From: Streptomyces omiyaensis
GTDB lineage: Bacteria; Actinomycetota; Actinomycetes; Streptomycetales; Streptomycetaceae
Assembly (NCBI RefSeq): GCF_014650895.1
Contig: NZ_BMVV01000002.1
Coordinates: forward strand, 1 to 64,000
Length of the DNA: 64,000 nucleotides
Reading direction: 5' to 3'
Under the pieces are notes generated by a model. It did not search any database. It saw only the letters and a list, made by a program, of their open reading frames with translations, and was not told where the DNA came from. Shown piece after piece: positions 36,395-44,713 of this stretch (the stretch's first letter is position 1; each line of letters begins with the position of its first letter). Both the position numbers and the translations under genes were made by a program.

Positions 36395-36718
36395 TGCGTT
36401 CACCCGTGTTCGCCGGTGCAAGCGGTTCGCGGGTGAGCGGGGAGCTTTGTCGACAAGGGAACTGGCGTGGCAGAGCCCGTAGTTCAGGGTTTACGTCACA
36501 GTTGCATCGTCATATGACGGCCAACTGGTGATCTTTCGGGCATCGCACGCGCAACGGCCTTGACGCTGCATCGGAAAGTCGGAAGGGTGGCTGGATGGCA
36601 TGCGCATATCTGGGGCGCGTGTGAACGGGGGGCAGGTCCAGTAACCATGTCGCCCCCCGTGCCCGGGGCCCCTGGCGCTGCCCCATGACGAGATGAAGCT
36701 ACTGGGGGTAGCAACCAG
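36395..36718 (+). promoter_or_regulatory. Palindrome-rich leader of the repeat surface protein
   Basis: No gene in this 324-base gap. It holds a nested palindrome: CAGTTG (36499-36504), CGTCATATGACG (36508-36519, a perfect 12-bp palindrome) and CAACTG (36522-36527). About 100 bases later, ACGGGGGGC (36625-36633) pairs with GCCCCCCGT (36652-36660) as a 9-bp hairpin with an 18-nt loop, some 60 bases before the start codon. The region is AT-richer than its surroundings, as expected for a strong, regulated promoter. Confidence 0.5.
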
Positions 36719-37810
36719 ATGACCAACAAGACGCGAGTCCGCCTGGCGCGAGTCGCGGCCGGTGCCGTGATCATCGCCGGTGCGTCCCTGACCGCGGCGG
36801 GCGCCGCGCAGGCGGTCAGCGCCGGCAACGACGACAACATCGCCTCCTACTCGTCCCCGCAGGACGACCCGCCGTGTGAGGTCGACCCGATCGGCTGCGG
36901 CGAGGACGGCGGCGCTTCCGCCGACGGTGGCGCGTCCACCGACGGCGGCGCTTCGACCGACGGTGGCGCGTCCACCGACGGTGGCGCTTCGACCGATGGT
37001 GGTGCCTCCACGGACGGTGGCGCGTCCACCGACGGTGGTGCCTCGACCGACGGTGGCGCTTCGACCGATGGTGGCGCGTCCACGGACGGTGGTGCCTCGA
37101 CCGACGGTGGTGCCTCGACCGACGGTGGCGCTTCGACCGATGGTGGCGCGTCCACCGACGGTGGCGCTTCGACCGACGGTGGTGCCTCGACCGATGGTGG
37201 TGCCTCGACCGATGGTGGCGCGTCCACCGACGGTGGTGCCTCGACCGACGGCGGCGCCTCCACCGACGGTGGCGCGTCCACCGACGGTGGTGCCTCGACC
37301 GACGGCGGCGCGTCCACCGACGGTGGCGCGTCCACCGATGGTGGTGCCTCGACCGACGGCGGCAACTCGTCGAGCGGCTCCAACGGCAACGGCAATGGCT
37401 CGAACGGCAACGGCAACGGGTCGAACGGCAACGGCGGCAACGGTTCCGGCTCGGACTCCGGCTCCACCAGCACGACCGGTGGTTCCTCGACCGACGGTGG
37501 CACCTCGACCGACGGTGGCACCTCCACCGACGGCGGTTCCGGCGCCTGCACCGTGGAGCTCGACGGCGTCGAGTGCGTCGCCGACGGCTCGAACGCCACC
37601 GGCGGTTCGACCGGCTCGAACAACAACACCGACACCCAGCAGGCCGGCTCGCAGCCGGTGCAGCAGGGTGAGGCCAAGGAGGAGCTCGCCGAGACCGGTG
37701 CGGCCGAGACCTCGTTCCTGATCATCGGTGCCGCCACCATGATCGCCGGCGGCATCGGCTTCCGCTTCCTCCCGCGCCTCGTCGCGGGCGGGCGCGGCGC
37801 CGCCGCCTGA
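36719..37810 (+). CDS. Sortase-anchored surface protein with 25 GGASTD repeats
   Basis: The 363-residue protein has a Sec signal peptide (basic start, hydrophobic core, likely cleavage after GAAQA at about residue 32), a short cysteine pair region (CEVDPIGC), then 25 hexapeptides (one GGASAD and 24 GGASTD, residues about 64-213). A Ser/Gly/Asn-rich stretch with further STDGG units follows. The C-terminus has LAETG (residues 323-327), a hydrophobic helix and a basic tail, the wall-sorting signal type used by Streptomyces class E sortases. The repeats should form a flexible Ser/Thr-rich stalk, open to glycosylation. No ligand domain is visible. A two-Cys segment (CTVELDGVEC) sits before the anchor. 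Confidence 0.85.
   Translation: MTNKTRVRLARVAAGAVIIAGASLTAAGAAQAVSAGNDDNIASYSSPQDDPPCEVDPIGCGEDGGASADGGASTDGGASTDGGASTDGGASTDGGASTDGGASTDGGASTDGGASTDGGASTDGGASTDGGASTDGGASTDGGASTDGGASTDGGASTDGGASTDGGASTDGGASTDGGASTDGGASTDGGASTDGGASTDGGASTDGGASTDGGNSSSGSNGNGNGSNGNGNGSNGNGGNGSGSDSGSTSTTGGSSTDGGTSTDGGTSTDGGSGACTVELDGVECVADGSNATGGSTGSNNNTDTQQAGSQPVQQGEAKEELAETGAAETSFLIIGAATMIAGGIGFRFLPRLVAGGRGAAA
36908..37357 (+). repeat. 18-bp coding tandem repeat, 25 units
   Basis: Exactly 450 bases of 18-bp units (GGTGGCGCGTCCACCGAC type) encode GGASTD. Variation is almost only synonymous (GCG/GCT/GCC, TCC/TCG, ACC/ACG, GAC/GAT), so the peptide is held while the DNA drifts. Confidence 0.95.
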
Positions 37811-37825
37811 CCGGCACGGCGCGCA

Positions 37826-37858
37826 GAAGGGCCGGGGAGGCTTCCTCCCCGGCCCTTC
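37826..37858. terminator. Bidirectional terminator after surface protein gene
   Basis: A perfect 14-bp stem GAAGGGCCGGGGAG/CTCCCCGGCCCTTC with a 5-nt loop lies between the convergent surface protein and zinc-ribbon genes. Confidence 0.85.
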
Positions 37859-37887
37859 GTCGTTCGGCTCTCCGGCTCGTGTGCCGC

Positions 37888-38070
37888 CTACACCGTGCGG
37901 ACCGCGGCCAGCAGTGCCAGCGTCGCCAGCAGGGCGATCACCAGCGTCAGGACCATCGCGGGGGACAACCCCTGCGGTGCCAGGCGCTCGCGGTTGGCCC
38001 GGCAGACGGGGCAGCGACCCTCGGCGACCGGGGCCGCGCAGCTGGCGCACACCAGTCGGTCGTAGGTCAT
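37888..38070 (-). CDS. Small zinc-ribbon single-span membrane protein
   Basis: The 60-residue protein has two CxxC pairs (CASC at residues 8-11, CPVC at about 20-23) in MTYDRLVCASCAAPVAEG and RCPVCRANRE, followed by one membrane helix (SPAMVLTLVIALLATLALLA) and a three-residue end. The ATG at 38070 has GGAGGAG nine bases upstream, so this short frame is likely real. It is divergent from ftsE across 237 bases. The function is unknown; a metal- or redox-responsive membrane tether is a possibility only. Confidence 0.75.
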   Translation of the reverse strand: MTYDRLVCASCAAPVAEGRCPVCRANRERLAPQGLSPAMVLTLVIALLATLALLAAVRTV

Positions 38071-38265
38071 ACGCTCTCCTCCTCCCGCACGGGGCTCACA
38101 CCAGGACAACGCCCGGCACGATCCGGACGTTCCCCCTACCACTGTGCCAGCTCCGCGGGGTTCCGGCGCGCCCCGGCCGCGAACGTCCCCGCCCCGCACC
38201 GGAGGCCGAAAAAGGATAAAGCGCACAAGCCAGGACCGCGACTGCGCGGGGCTTCCCGGTTCGCG

Positions 38266-38271
38266 TAAGGT
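38266..38271 (+). promoter_or_regulatory. ftsE: Candidate -10 box for ftsE
   Basis: TAAGGT at 38266-38271 resembles a -10 element 37 bases before the ftsE GTG. The -35 is weak, so this is tentative. Confidence 0.3.
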
Positions 38272-38307
38272 CACGCACACCTACTCCCGGCCGACCGTGG
38301 TGCATCC

Positions 38308-38997
38308 GTGATCCGATTCGACAACGTCTCCAAGTCCTATCCGAAGCAGAACCGCCCCGCGCTCCGGGAAGTCTCCCTGGAGATCGAGAAGGGGGAGTTC
38401 GTCTTCCTCGTCGGTTCCTCCGGCTCCGGAAAGTCGACTTTCCTCCGACTGCTCCTGCGGGAGGAGCGCGCCAGCACGGGGCAGGTGCACGTCCTCGGCA
38501 AGGACCTCGCCCGCCTCTCCAACTGGAAGGTGCCGCACATGCGGCGCCAGCTCGGCACCGTCTTCCAGGACTTCCGCCTGCTGCCGAACAAGACCGTCGC
38601 CCAGAACGTGGCCTTCGCCCAGGAGGTCATCGGCAAGCCGCGCGGCGAGATCCGCAAGGCCGTGCCCCAGGTGCTCGACCTGGTCGGTCTCGGCGGCAAG
38701 GAGGACCGCATGCCGGGCGAGCTGTCCGGTGGTGAGCAGCAGCGCGTCGCCATCGCGCGGGCCTTCGTCAACCGCCCGATGCTGCTGATCGCGGACGAGC
38801 CCACCGGCAACCTCGACCCGCAGACCTCCGTCGGCATCATGAAGCTGCTCGACCGCATCAACAGGACAGGGACCACCGTCGTCATGGCGACCCACGACCA
38901 GAACATCGTCGACCAGATGCGCAAGCGCGTCATCGAGCTGGAGAAGGGCCGCCTCGTCCGCGACCAGGCGCGCGGCGTCTACGGCTACCAGCACTGA
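38308..38997 (+). CDS. ftsE: Cell division ATP-binding protein FtsE
   Basis: The 229-residue ABC ATPase pairs with FtsX to regulate peptidoglycan hydrolases at division or growth sites. Walker A is [10 protein letters not shown]-loop region FQDFRLL, signature LSGGEQQR, Walker [13 protein letters not shown] and switch His in ATHDQNIV. The GTG start at 38308 gives the family N-terminus [12 protein letters not shown]. ftsX begins 21 bases after the stop. Confidence 0.97.
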   Translation: MIRFDNVSKSYPKQNRPALREVSLEIEKGEFVFLVGSSGSGKSTFLRLLLREERASTGQVHVLGKDLARLSNWKVPHMRRQLGTVFQDFRLLPNKTVAQNVAFAQEVIGKPRGEIRKAVPQVLDLVGLGGKEDRMPGELSGGEQQRVAIARAFVNRPMLLIADEPTGNLDPQTSVGIMKLLDRINRTGTTVVMATHDQNIVDQMRKRVIELEKGRLVRDQARGVYGYQH

Positions 38998-39018
38998 CGG
39001 CGGGGGAACCAGAACACC

Positions 39019-39936
39019 ATGCGCGCTCAGTTCGTGCTCTCCGAGATCGGCGTCGGCCTCCGGCGCAACCTGACGATGACCTTCGCGGTGATCGTCTCCG
39101 TGGCCCTGTCGCTCGCCCTCTTCGGCGGTGCCCTGCTCATGCGCGAGCAGGTCTCCACGATGAAGGACTACTGGTACGACAAGGTCAACGTCTCCATCTT
39201 CCTCTGCAACAAGACGGACGCCTCGACCTCGCCCAAGTGCGCCAAGGGCGCCGTCACCAAGCAGCAGCGCGAGCAGATCCAGGCCGATCTGAAGAAGATG
39301 GACATCGTGGAGAACGTCATCCACGAGACGGCCGAGGAGGCCTTCAAGCACTACAAGGAGCAGTACGGCGACACCGCCATCGCGTCCGTCATCACGCCGG
39401 ACCAGATGCAGGAGTCGATCCGGGTGAAGCTGAAGGACCCGGAGAAGTACAAGGTGGTCGCCACCGCCTTCGCCGGCCGGGACGGCATCGAGTCCGTCCA
39501 GGACCAGCGCTCCATCCTGGAGACGCTCTTCAACATGATGCGGAGCGTCAACTACGCGGCCGTCGCGCTGATGCTCCTCATGCTGGTCATCGCGCTCATG
39601 CTGATCATCAACACGGTCCGCGTCTCCGCCTTCAGCCGCCGCCGCGAGACCGGCATCATGCGGCTGGTCGGCGCCTCCAGCTTCTACATCCAGATGCCGT
39701 TCATCATGGAGGCCGCGTTCTCCGGACTGATCGGCGGCGCCTTCGCCTGCGTGCTGCTCGTCGCCGGCCGGTACTTCCTGGTCGACCACGGCCTCAACCT
39801 GGCCGAACAGATGCCGCTGGTGAACTTCATCGGCTGGGACGTGGTCCTCGCCCAGCTGCCGCTGGTGATCGTCATCGGACTGCTCATGCCGTCCGTGGCC
39901 GCGTTCATCGCGCTGCGCAAGTACCTGAAGGTGTGA
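39019..39936 (+). CDS. ftsX: Cell division permease-like protein FtsX
   Basis: The 305-residue protein has four membrane helices: one near residues 20-45, then a large external loop of about 130 residues (with two Cys in FLCNKTDASTSPKCAKG), then three more (VALMLLMLVIALMLIINTV, SGLIGGAFACVLLVAG, QLPLVIVIGLLMPSVAAF). The cytoplasmic SAFSRRRETGIMRLVGAS coupling segment is typical. The external loop transmits FtsE ATP hydrolysis to a hydrolase partner; in actinobacteria this is usually an NlpC/P60 enzyme. It forms an operon with ftsE and probably the S41 protease. Confidence 0.96.
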   Translation: MRAQFVLSEIGVGLRRNLTMTFAVIVSVALSLALFGGALLMREQVSTMKDYWYDKVNVSIFLCNKTDASTSPKCAKGAVTKQQREQIQADLKKMDIVENVIHETAEEAFKHYKEQYGDTAIASVITPDQMQESIRVKLKDPEKYKVVATAFAGRDGIESVQDQRSILETLFNMMRSVNYAAVALMLLMLVIALMLIINTVRVSAFSRRRETGIMRLVGASSFYIQMPFIMEAAFSGLIGGAFACVLLVAGRYFLVDHGLNLAEQMPLVNFIGWDVVLAQLPLVIVIGLLMPSVAAFIALRKYLKV

Positions 39937-40014
39937 GAAGAGACCACCGGCGACGACTGGCGTCCCGAGGCCAAAACCCCGGGGACGCCCCCGCCTTGTC
40001 CTAGAGTGGGCGCC

Positions 40015-41202
40015 ATGCCGGATCGCTCCGTGCCCCTCTGTCTCCGGCCCCGCGGTGTCGTCCGCGGGGCCGTTCTCACGTTGGTCTTCGCCGGCGTCCT
40101 CGCCACCGGAGCCGCGACCGGCGCACTGCCCCGGGAGGACGGGGCCGGGGAGCCCCGTCCCGGTGCCGGGGACGCCGCGGCCTTCGACCGGGCGGCCCTC
40201 CACCGCGCCGCCGCCGAGGCCGTCGCCGACGGCAAGTCCGGCAAGCAGGCCGCGGAGGAGTTCGTCAGCCGCAGCGGCGACCGCTGGGGCGCGGTCTACG
40301 ACCGGCGGGAGTACGCCGAGTTCGAGCAGTCCCTCGACGGCGCCTACACCGGCGTCGGCCTCTCCGCCGGGGCGGCGGCCGCGGAGCGGGGCGGTACCCC
40401 CTCCGGCGGGGTCCGCGTCACCCGGGTGCGCGACGGCGGGCCCGCCGGGCGCGCCGGGGTGCGGGTCGGCGATCTGCTGCTCGCCGTCGACGGCCGCTCC
40501 ACCGAGGGGCTGTCCGTCTCCGAGACGGTCTCCCTGCTGCGCGGCGACGGCGTCGCCGGCTCGGCCGTGGTCCTGCGGGTCCGGCGGGGCGGCATGACCT
40601 GGACCCAGACCCTGCGCCGCGAGCGCCTCGCGACCGATCCCGTCACCGTCTCCCGCCCCGACGCGCGGACCGTCGTCATCCGGGTCGCCGCCTTCAGCAA
40701 GGGCGTCGGCGCCCGGGTGCGGGAGGCCGTCCGCACCGCCCCGGCCGGCGCGGGCGTCCTGCTCGACCTGCGGGGGAACTCCGGCGGCCTGGTCGACGAG
40801 GCGGCCGTCGCCGCCTCCGCCTTCCTCGACGGCGGCCTCGTCGCCACGTACGACGTCGAGGGCGAGCAGCGGGCCCTGTACGCGGAGCGGGGCGGCGACA
40901 CCGGCAGGCCGCTGGTCGCGCTGATCGACGGCGGCACGATGAGCGCGGCCGAGCTGCTCACCGGCGCGCTCCAGGACCGGGGCCGGGCGGTCACCGTCGG
41001 CTCCAACACCTTCGGCAAGGGGTCGGTGCAGATGCCGAGCACCCTGCCCGACGGCTCGGTCGCCGAGCTCACCGTGGGCCACTACCGCACCCCCGCCGGG
41101 CACGACGTCGACGGGCGGGGCATCGCGCCCGACCTGCCGGCCGACGAAGGGGCGGAGGAGCGGGCCCGCACGGTATTGAGTGGCCTCGGAGGGGGCTCGT
41201 AG
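40015..41202 (+). CDS. S41-family carboxy-terminal processing protease (CtpA-like)
   Basis: The 395-residue secreted or membrane-tethered protease has a hydrophobic N-terminal segment (residues about 15-35), a PDZ domain at about 115-200 (TRVRDGGPAGRAGVRVGDLL) and the S41 catalytic core. The dyad is Ser310 in GGTMSAAELLTG and Lys335 in NTFGKGSVQ, 25 residues apart as in other members. Ends with the HDVDGRGIAPD motif. It acts outside the membrane, trimming envelope proteins. I chose the ATG at 40015; an in-frame GTG is nine bases earlier. It follows ftsX by 78 bases and precedes smpB by 18. Confidence 0.9.
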   Translation: MPDRSVPLCLRPRGVVRGAVLTLVFAGVLATGAATGALPREDGAGEPRPGAGDAAAFDRAALHRAAAEAVADGKSGKQAAEEFVSRSGDRWGAVYDRREYAEFEQSLDGAYTGVGLSAGAAAAERGGTPSGGVRVTRVRDGGPAGRAGVRVGDLLLAVDGRSTEGLSVSETVSLLRGDGVAGSAVVLRVRRGGMTWTQTLRRERLATDPVTVSRPDARTVVIRVAAFSKGVGARVREAVRTAPAGAGVLLDLRGNSGGLVDEAAVAASAFLDGGLVATYDVEGEQRALYAERGGDTGRPLVALIDGGTMSAAELLTGALQDRGRAVTVGSNTFGKGSVQMPSTLPDGSVAELTVGHYRTPAGHDVDGRGIAPDLPADEGAEERARTVLSGLGGGS

Positions 41203-41220
41203 TGCGAAAATGACCGCACT

Positions 41221-41757
41221 ATGGCTAAGGGACTCGTCAACGTGCAGGGCAAGCCTGCCAAGAAGGCCCAGGACAAGGGGCCGGAGCGCAAGCTCATCGC
41301 GCAGAACAAGAAGGCGCGCCACGACTACCTCATCCTCGACACGTACGAGGCGGGCGTGGCGCTCATGGGTACGGAGGTGAAGTCGCTCCGGATGGGGCGG
41401 GCCTCGCTGGTGGACGGCTTCGTCCAGATCGAGGACCACGAGGCGTGGCTGTACAACATCCACGTCCCCGAGTACATGCAGGGCAGCTGGACCAACCACT
41501 CGGCGAAGCGGAAGCGGAAGCTGCTGCTGCACCGGGCGGAGATCGACAAGCTGGAGCAGAAGGCGTCGGAGACCGGTCACACGATCGTGCCCCTCGCGCT
41601 GTACTTCCTGGGCGGCCGGGTCAAGTGCGAGATCGCGCTCGCCAAGGGCAAGAAGGAGTACGACAAGCGCCAGACGCTCCGGGAGAAGCAGGACACGCGC
41701 GAGACCGCCCGCGCCATCGCGTCGGCGAAGCGCCGCCAGCGCGCCCAGGAGCGTTAA
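41221..41757 (+). CDS. smpB: SsrA-binding protein SmpB
   Basis: The 178-residue partner of tmRNA in trans-translation has the OB-fold core ([57 protein letters not shown]) and the basic C-terminal tail [18 protein letters not shown]. The N-terminus has a roughly 25-residue lysine-rich extension. The tmRNA gene lies 77 bases downstream, the classic arrangement. Confidence 0.97.
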   Translation: MAKGLVNVQGKPAKKAQDKGPERKLIAQNKKARHDYLILDTYEAGVALMGTEVKSLRMGRASLVDGFVQIEDHEAWLYNIHVPEYMQGSWTNHSAKRKRKLLLHRAEIDKLEQKASETGHTIVPLALYFLGGRVKCEIALAKGKKEYDKRQTLREKQDTRETARAIASAKRRQRAQER

Positions 41758-41785
41758 TCGCTGGCGACCGTGCCCGCCGGTCACG

Positions 41786-41791
41786 TACCAT
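41786..41791 (+). promoter_or_regulatory. ssrA: Candidate -10 box for ssrA
   Basis: TACCAT at 41786-41791 lies 44 bases before the mature tmRNA 5' end, so the primary transcript would need RNase P trimming. No strong -35. Confidence 0.3.
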
Positions 41792-41834
41792 GGGCGACGC
41801 ACCCCACCGAGGGCGCACTTTGAAAAATCAACAT

Positions 41835-42200
41835 GGGGATGATCGGTTTCGACAGCGGATGTCGAAGCAGGGGAAGCGTGTCGAGGAAGCGGCAATGATC
41901 TCGTAAACCACGCGCCGAAACCAATAATCGCCAACACCAAGCGCGATTCCTTCGCCCTCGCTGCCTAAGTAGCGACTTGCGAAGTGTCAGCCCGGGGCTG
42001 TTCCCGACCCGGATCCTGGCATCATGAAGGGGACTAAACCTTGATCCCGGTCACGGGGTGAAGAGGGAAACCTAACAGTGACTGAGCCCGTTCCGGACTT
42101 GTCTGGGTGATCCGGAGGGCTGAGAAACTCGTACCAGACTGCACACGGAGAAGCCCTGGTTCCGCACCGTTGGACGCGGGTTCGATTCCCGCCATCTCCA
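41835..42200 (+). ncRNA. ssrA: Transfer-messenger RNA (tmRNA)
   Basis: The 5' end GGGGATGATCGGTTTCGAC pairs with the 3' strand ...CATCTCCA to form the tRNA-like acceptor; the T arm GGGTTCGATTCCC is at 42178-42190 or so. The 3' CCA is not encoded fully, since the genome continues CTCATC. The resume codon is GCC at 41930, and the reading frame to TAA at 41966-41968 gives the 12-residue tag ANTKRDSFALAA, ending in the protease signal ALAA. The RNA tags and rescues stalled ribosomes with SmpB. Confidence 0.97.
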
Positions 42201-42215
42201 CTCATCCCATGTGGG

Positions 42216-42255
42216 CAGAGGCCCGGTGACCGCGCGAGCGGCCGCCGGGCCTCTG
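42216..42255. terminator. Terminator after tmRNA
   Basis: A perfect 11-bp stem CAGAGGCCCGG/CCGGGCCTCTG with an 18-nt loop, 15 bases past the tmRNA 3' end; it also serves the convergent MFS gene. Confidence 0.7.
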
Positions 42256-42283
42256 TCGTGCCCGCCGTGGATCCGCTCCCGGA

Positions 42284-43528
42284 TCACGCCGGGACGCGGC
42301 GGCCGACACCGGTCGCCGCGCACAGGACCAGGGCCAGGGCGGCGGCCGCCACCGGCAGGACGAAGCCGAGGGCGGGGTCCGGAGCGTGGTCGGCGGTCCA
42401 GCCCGCGGTCGCGGAGCCGGTGGCGATGCCCGCCAGGAGGGCGGTCACGGCCAGCGTCATCCCCTCGTTGAGCCGGTCGGACGGGACCAGCCGCTGGACC
42501 AGGGCCATGCCCGTGACCATCGTCGGGGCCGTCGCCATGCCCGCCACCAGCAGCCCCGCGGCCAGCGCCGGGAGCCAGTCCGTCCGGGCCGCGAGCAGCG
42601 GGGCCGCCATCACCACCGTCATCGCCGCCAGGCAGGTGCCGAGCCCGGCGGTGCGGCGGGCCCGGCCGTAGAGCAGGCCGGCCGCGCAGGAGCCCGCCGC
42701 CTGGAGCGCCAGGACCGGACCCGCGACCGGACCGTCCACGAACGCCAGGGCGGTCACCTCCATCGCACCGAAGACCGCGCCCGTGGCGGCGAAGACCGCG
42801 AGCAGCGGGACCATCCCCGGCGCGCGCAGCGGCGAGCCCGCCGGGGTGCGCGGGGCGACCGGCGGCTCGGTCGAGCGCTGGGCCGTGAAGAGCAGGACGC
42901 CGGCCGACAGCAGGACGGCCGCCACCAGCGTGCCCGCCTCCGGGAAGAGCGCCGAGCAGACCACCGCCGCGAGCACCGGGCCGAGCATGAAGCACAGCTC
43001 GTCGGCGGCCTGCTCGAAGGAGTTCGCGGTGTGCAGCGACGCCGGGTCGTCGCGCAGCAGGTGCGCCCAGCGGGCCCGGGACATGCCGCCCGTGTTCGGG
43101 GCGGCCGCGGTCGGCAGGACCGCGCAGAACAGCGCCCAGGCGGGCGCGTCGCCCCGGACGCACAGCAGGAGCAGCACGTGCCCGAGGGCGGCGATCGCGG
43201 CGGCGGGCACGGCGACCCGGCGCTGTCCGTGCCGGTCGACCAGCCGGGCGACCAGGGGCGCCGTCAGCGCCCCCGCGACCAGGCCGGTCCCGGTGACCGC
43301 GCCCGCCAGGGCATAGGAGCCGTACGCCGCCGAGATCATGATCACCGCGCTGATCCCGAACATCCCCGAGGGCAGCCGGGCGATCAGGTTCCCGGCGGTG
43401 AACGCGCGGGTGCCGGGCAGGGCGAAGAGGCGGAGGTAGGGATTGCGGGGGAGCGCGGCGGGGCGCTCGCGGTAGCGGGGGGCCAGGCCCGGGCCCGCCG
43501 GGGTCGGGACGAGAAACTGGTGCGGCAT
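42284..43528 (-). CDS. MFS transporter
   Basis: The 414-residue protein has about twelve hydrophobic segments in two halves with the MFS motif A-like loop VARLVDRHGQRR between helices 2 and 3. The central cytoplasmic loop holds RSTEPPVAPRTPAGSPLRAPG. It is probably a drug or metabolite exporter; the substrate is unknown. The ATG at 43528 gives a 45-residue cytoplasmic N-terminus. It is divergent from a LysR gene 75 bases away, the usual sign of control by that regulator. Confidence 0.85.
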   Translation of the reverse strand: MPHQFLVPTPAGPGLAPRYRERPAALPRNPYLRLFALPGTRAFTAGNLIARLPSGMFGISAVIMISAAYGSYALAGAVTGTGLVAGALTAPLVARLVDRHGQRRVAVPAAAIAALGHVLLLLCVRGDAPAWALFCAVLPTAAAPNTGGMSRARWAHLLRDDPASLHTANSFEQAADELCFMLGPVLAAVVCSALFPEAGTLVAAVLLSAGVLLFTAQRSTEPPVAPRTPAGSPLRAPGMVPLLAVFAATGAVFGAMEVTALAFVDGPVAGPVLALQAAGSCAAGLLYGRARRTAGLGTCLAAMTVVMAAPLLAARTDWLPALAAGLLVAGMATAPTMVTGMALVQRLVPSDRLNEGMTLAVTALLAGIATGSATAGWTADHAPDPALGFVLPVAAAALALVLCAATGVGRRVPA

Positions 43529-43562
43529 GGCACCAGGCTCCGGCCCGCCCGCCGCGACCGTC

Positions 43563-43599
43563 CAACACCTGTTCGGTCGCGATTCACGCACCCGTGTTG
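43563..43599. promoter_or_regulatory. Inverted repeat in MFS/lysR intergenic region (candidate LysR site)
   Basis: CAACAC at 43563-43568 and GTGTTG at 43594-43599 form perfect arms 25 bases apart in the 75-base divergent gap. LysR proteins bind such spaced dyads (T-N11-A cores) between themselves and a divergent target. Confidence 0.5.
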
Positions 43600-43603
43600 T
43601 TGA

Positions 43604-44605
43604 ATGCGGCGGGTGCCCACTCCGTACGACATCGAACCCCGGCTGCTGCGCGCCTTCACCGCCGTCGCCGAGGAGCTCCACTTCACCCGCGCCGCCGGAC
43701 GCCTCTTCGTCGCCCAGCAGGCGCTCAGCCGCGACGTCCGGCGCCTGGAGCGCGAGGTGGGCGCGCCGCTCTTCGTCCGCACCACCCGGCAGGTCGCCCT
43801 CACCCCGGACGGCGAGCGGCTCCTCCCGTACGCCCGCCGTGTCCTCGACGCCCACGACGCGCTCCGGGACGCCTTCCGGACCGAGACCCGCCCCCTCCTC
43901 GTCGACCTCAACACGCCCGGCCTCGTCCAGGACCGCGTCCTGCGCCGCGCCCGCGAACTCGCCCCCGAACAGGAGCTGATGGCCCGCTTCGAGTCCGGGC
44001 TCACCGGCGCCGCACAGGAGATCCTGGCCGGGCGGCTCGACGCCTCCTTCGGCCGGTACGGCGGCCTGGCGCCCGGCCTGCGGGCCCGCCTCGACGCGCA
44101 GTTCCTGCGCTACGAGCCCATGGCGGTGATCCTCCCCGAGGACCACCCGCTCGCCGGACTGCCCGAGGTGCCGCTCGGCCGGCTCGCCGGCGAACGCCTC
44201 TACGCCGGAGCCGGGAACGACCGCACCCCCGAGTGGACCGACCTCGCCGTCCGGCTCTTCGAGGGGCGCGGCATCCGGCTCTCGCCGCCCGCGCCGCTCG
44301 CCGTCGGCAAGGAGGAGTTCCAGCGGATCATGGCCAAGCACCGCCACCCGGTGCTCGCCGTCGTCGGCTTCCCGCCCATGCCCGGCTGCGTCCTGCGGCC
44401 CCTCGTCGACCCCGTCCCCCTCTCGCCCGTCAGCCTGGTCTGGCGCAAGGGCCTGCGCCACCCCGCCCTCGACGCGCTGCGCGCCGCCGCGGCCGAACTC
44501 GCGGAGCGGGAGGGGTGGCTGGCCCGCCCGGCCGGCTCCTGGCTGCCGGAGGGCGAGCCGGGGACCCCTCCGGCCCCGCTCACAGGATCCGGTCCGGCCG
44601 GGTGA
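43604..44605 (+). CDS. LysR-family transcriptional regulator
   Basis: The 333-residue protein has the N-terminal LysR winged helix (residues about 10-70: LLRAFTAVAEELHFTRAAGRL, FVAQQALSRDVRRLEREVG) and a C-terminal substrate-binding domain with the usual two-lobed pattern (FESGLTGAAQEILAGRLDASF). A Pro/Gly-rich tail of about 30 residues is extra. The ATG at 43604 or the GTG at 43613 could start it; neither has a strong ribosome site. It likely controls the divergent MFS exporter. The inducer is unknown. Confidence 0.88.
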   Translation: MRRVPTPYDIEPRLLRAFTAVAEELHFTRAAGRLFVAQQALSRDVRRLEREVGAPLFVRTTRQVALTPDGERLLPYARRVLDAHDALRDAFRTETRPLLVDLNTPGLVQDRVLRRARELAPEQELMARFESGLTGAAQEILAGRLDASFGRYGGLAPGLRARLDAQFLRYEPMAVILPEDHPLAGLPEVPLGRLAGERLYAGAGNDRTPEWTDLAVRLFEGRGIRLSPPAPLAVGKEEFQRIMAKHRHPVLAVVGFPPMPGCVLRPLVDPVPLSPVSLVWRKGLRHPALDALRAAAAELAEREGWLARPAGSWLPEGEPGTPPAPLTGSGPAG

Positions 44606-44623
44606 GAGCAAGGTTCCGCCGCC

Positions 44624-44649
44624 GTCACCTCACGGCACCGTCCTGAAAC
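44624..44649 (+). promoter_or_regulatory. Weak GlnR-box-like half-sites upstream of narK
   Basis: GTCAC (44624-44628) and GAAAC (44645-44649) are the two GlnR half-site types, but the 16-base spacing misses the expected 6 or 17 bases by one. GlnR control of nitrate genes is known in Streptomyces, so it is recorded as tentative. Confidence 0.2.
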
Positions 44650-44713
44650 CCGCCTTCCCTAGCGTCGTTGTCACAAGGATCCGGAACCGGGTCCGACACC
44701 GTGGAGGTGCGAG

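Noticed and set aside
36625..36660. Rho-independent terminator in the surface protein leader
   Set aside because: The 18-nt loop and lack of a T tract, and its place upstream of a start codon, fit a leader hairpin better.
36908..37357. CRISPR or VNTR of noncoding nature
   Set aside because: 18-bp units are in frame inside a signal peptide to LAETG protein, with mostly synonymous variation.
44624..44649. Confident GlnR operator before narK
   Set aside because: Half-sites are present, but spacing is off by one base from the accepted arrangement; kept only as a weak site.
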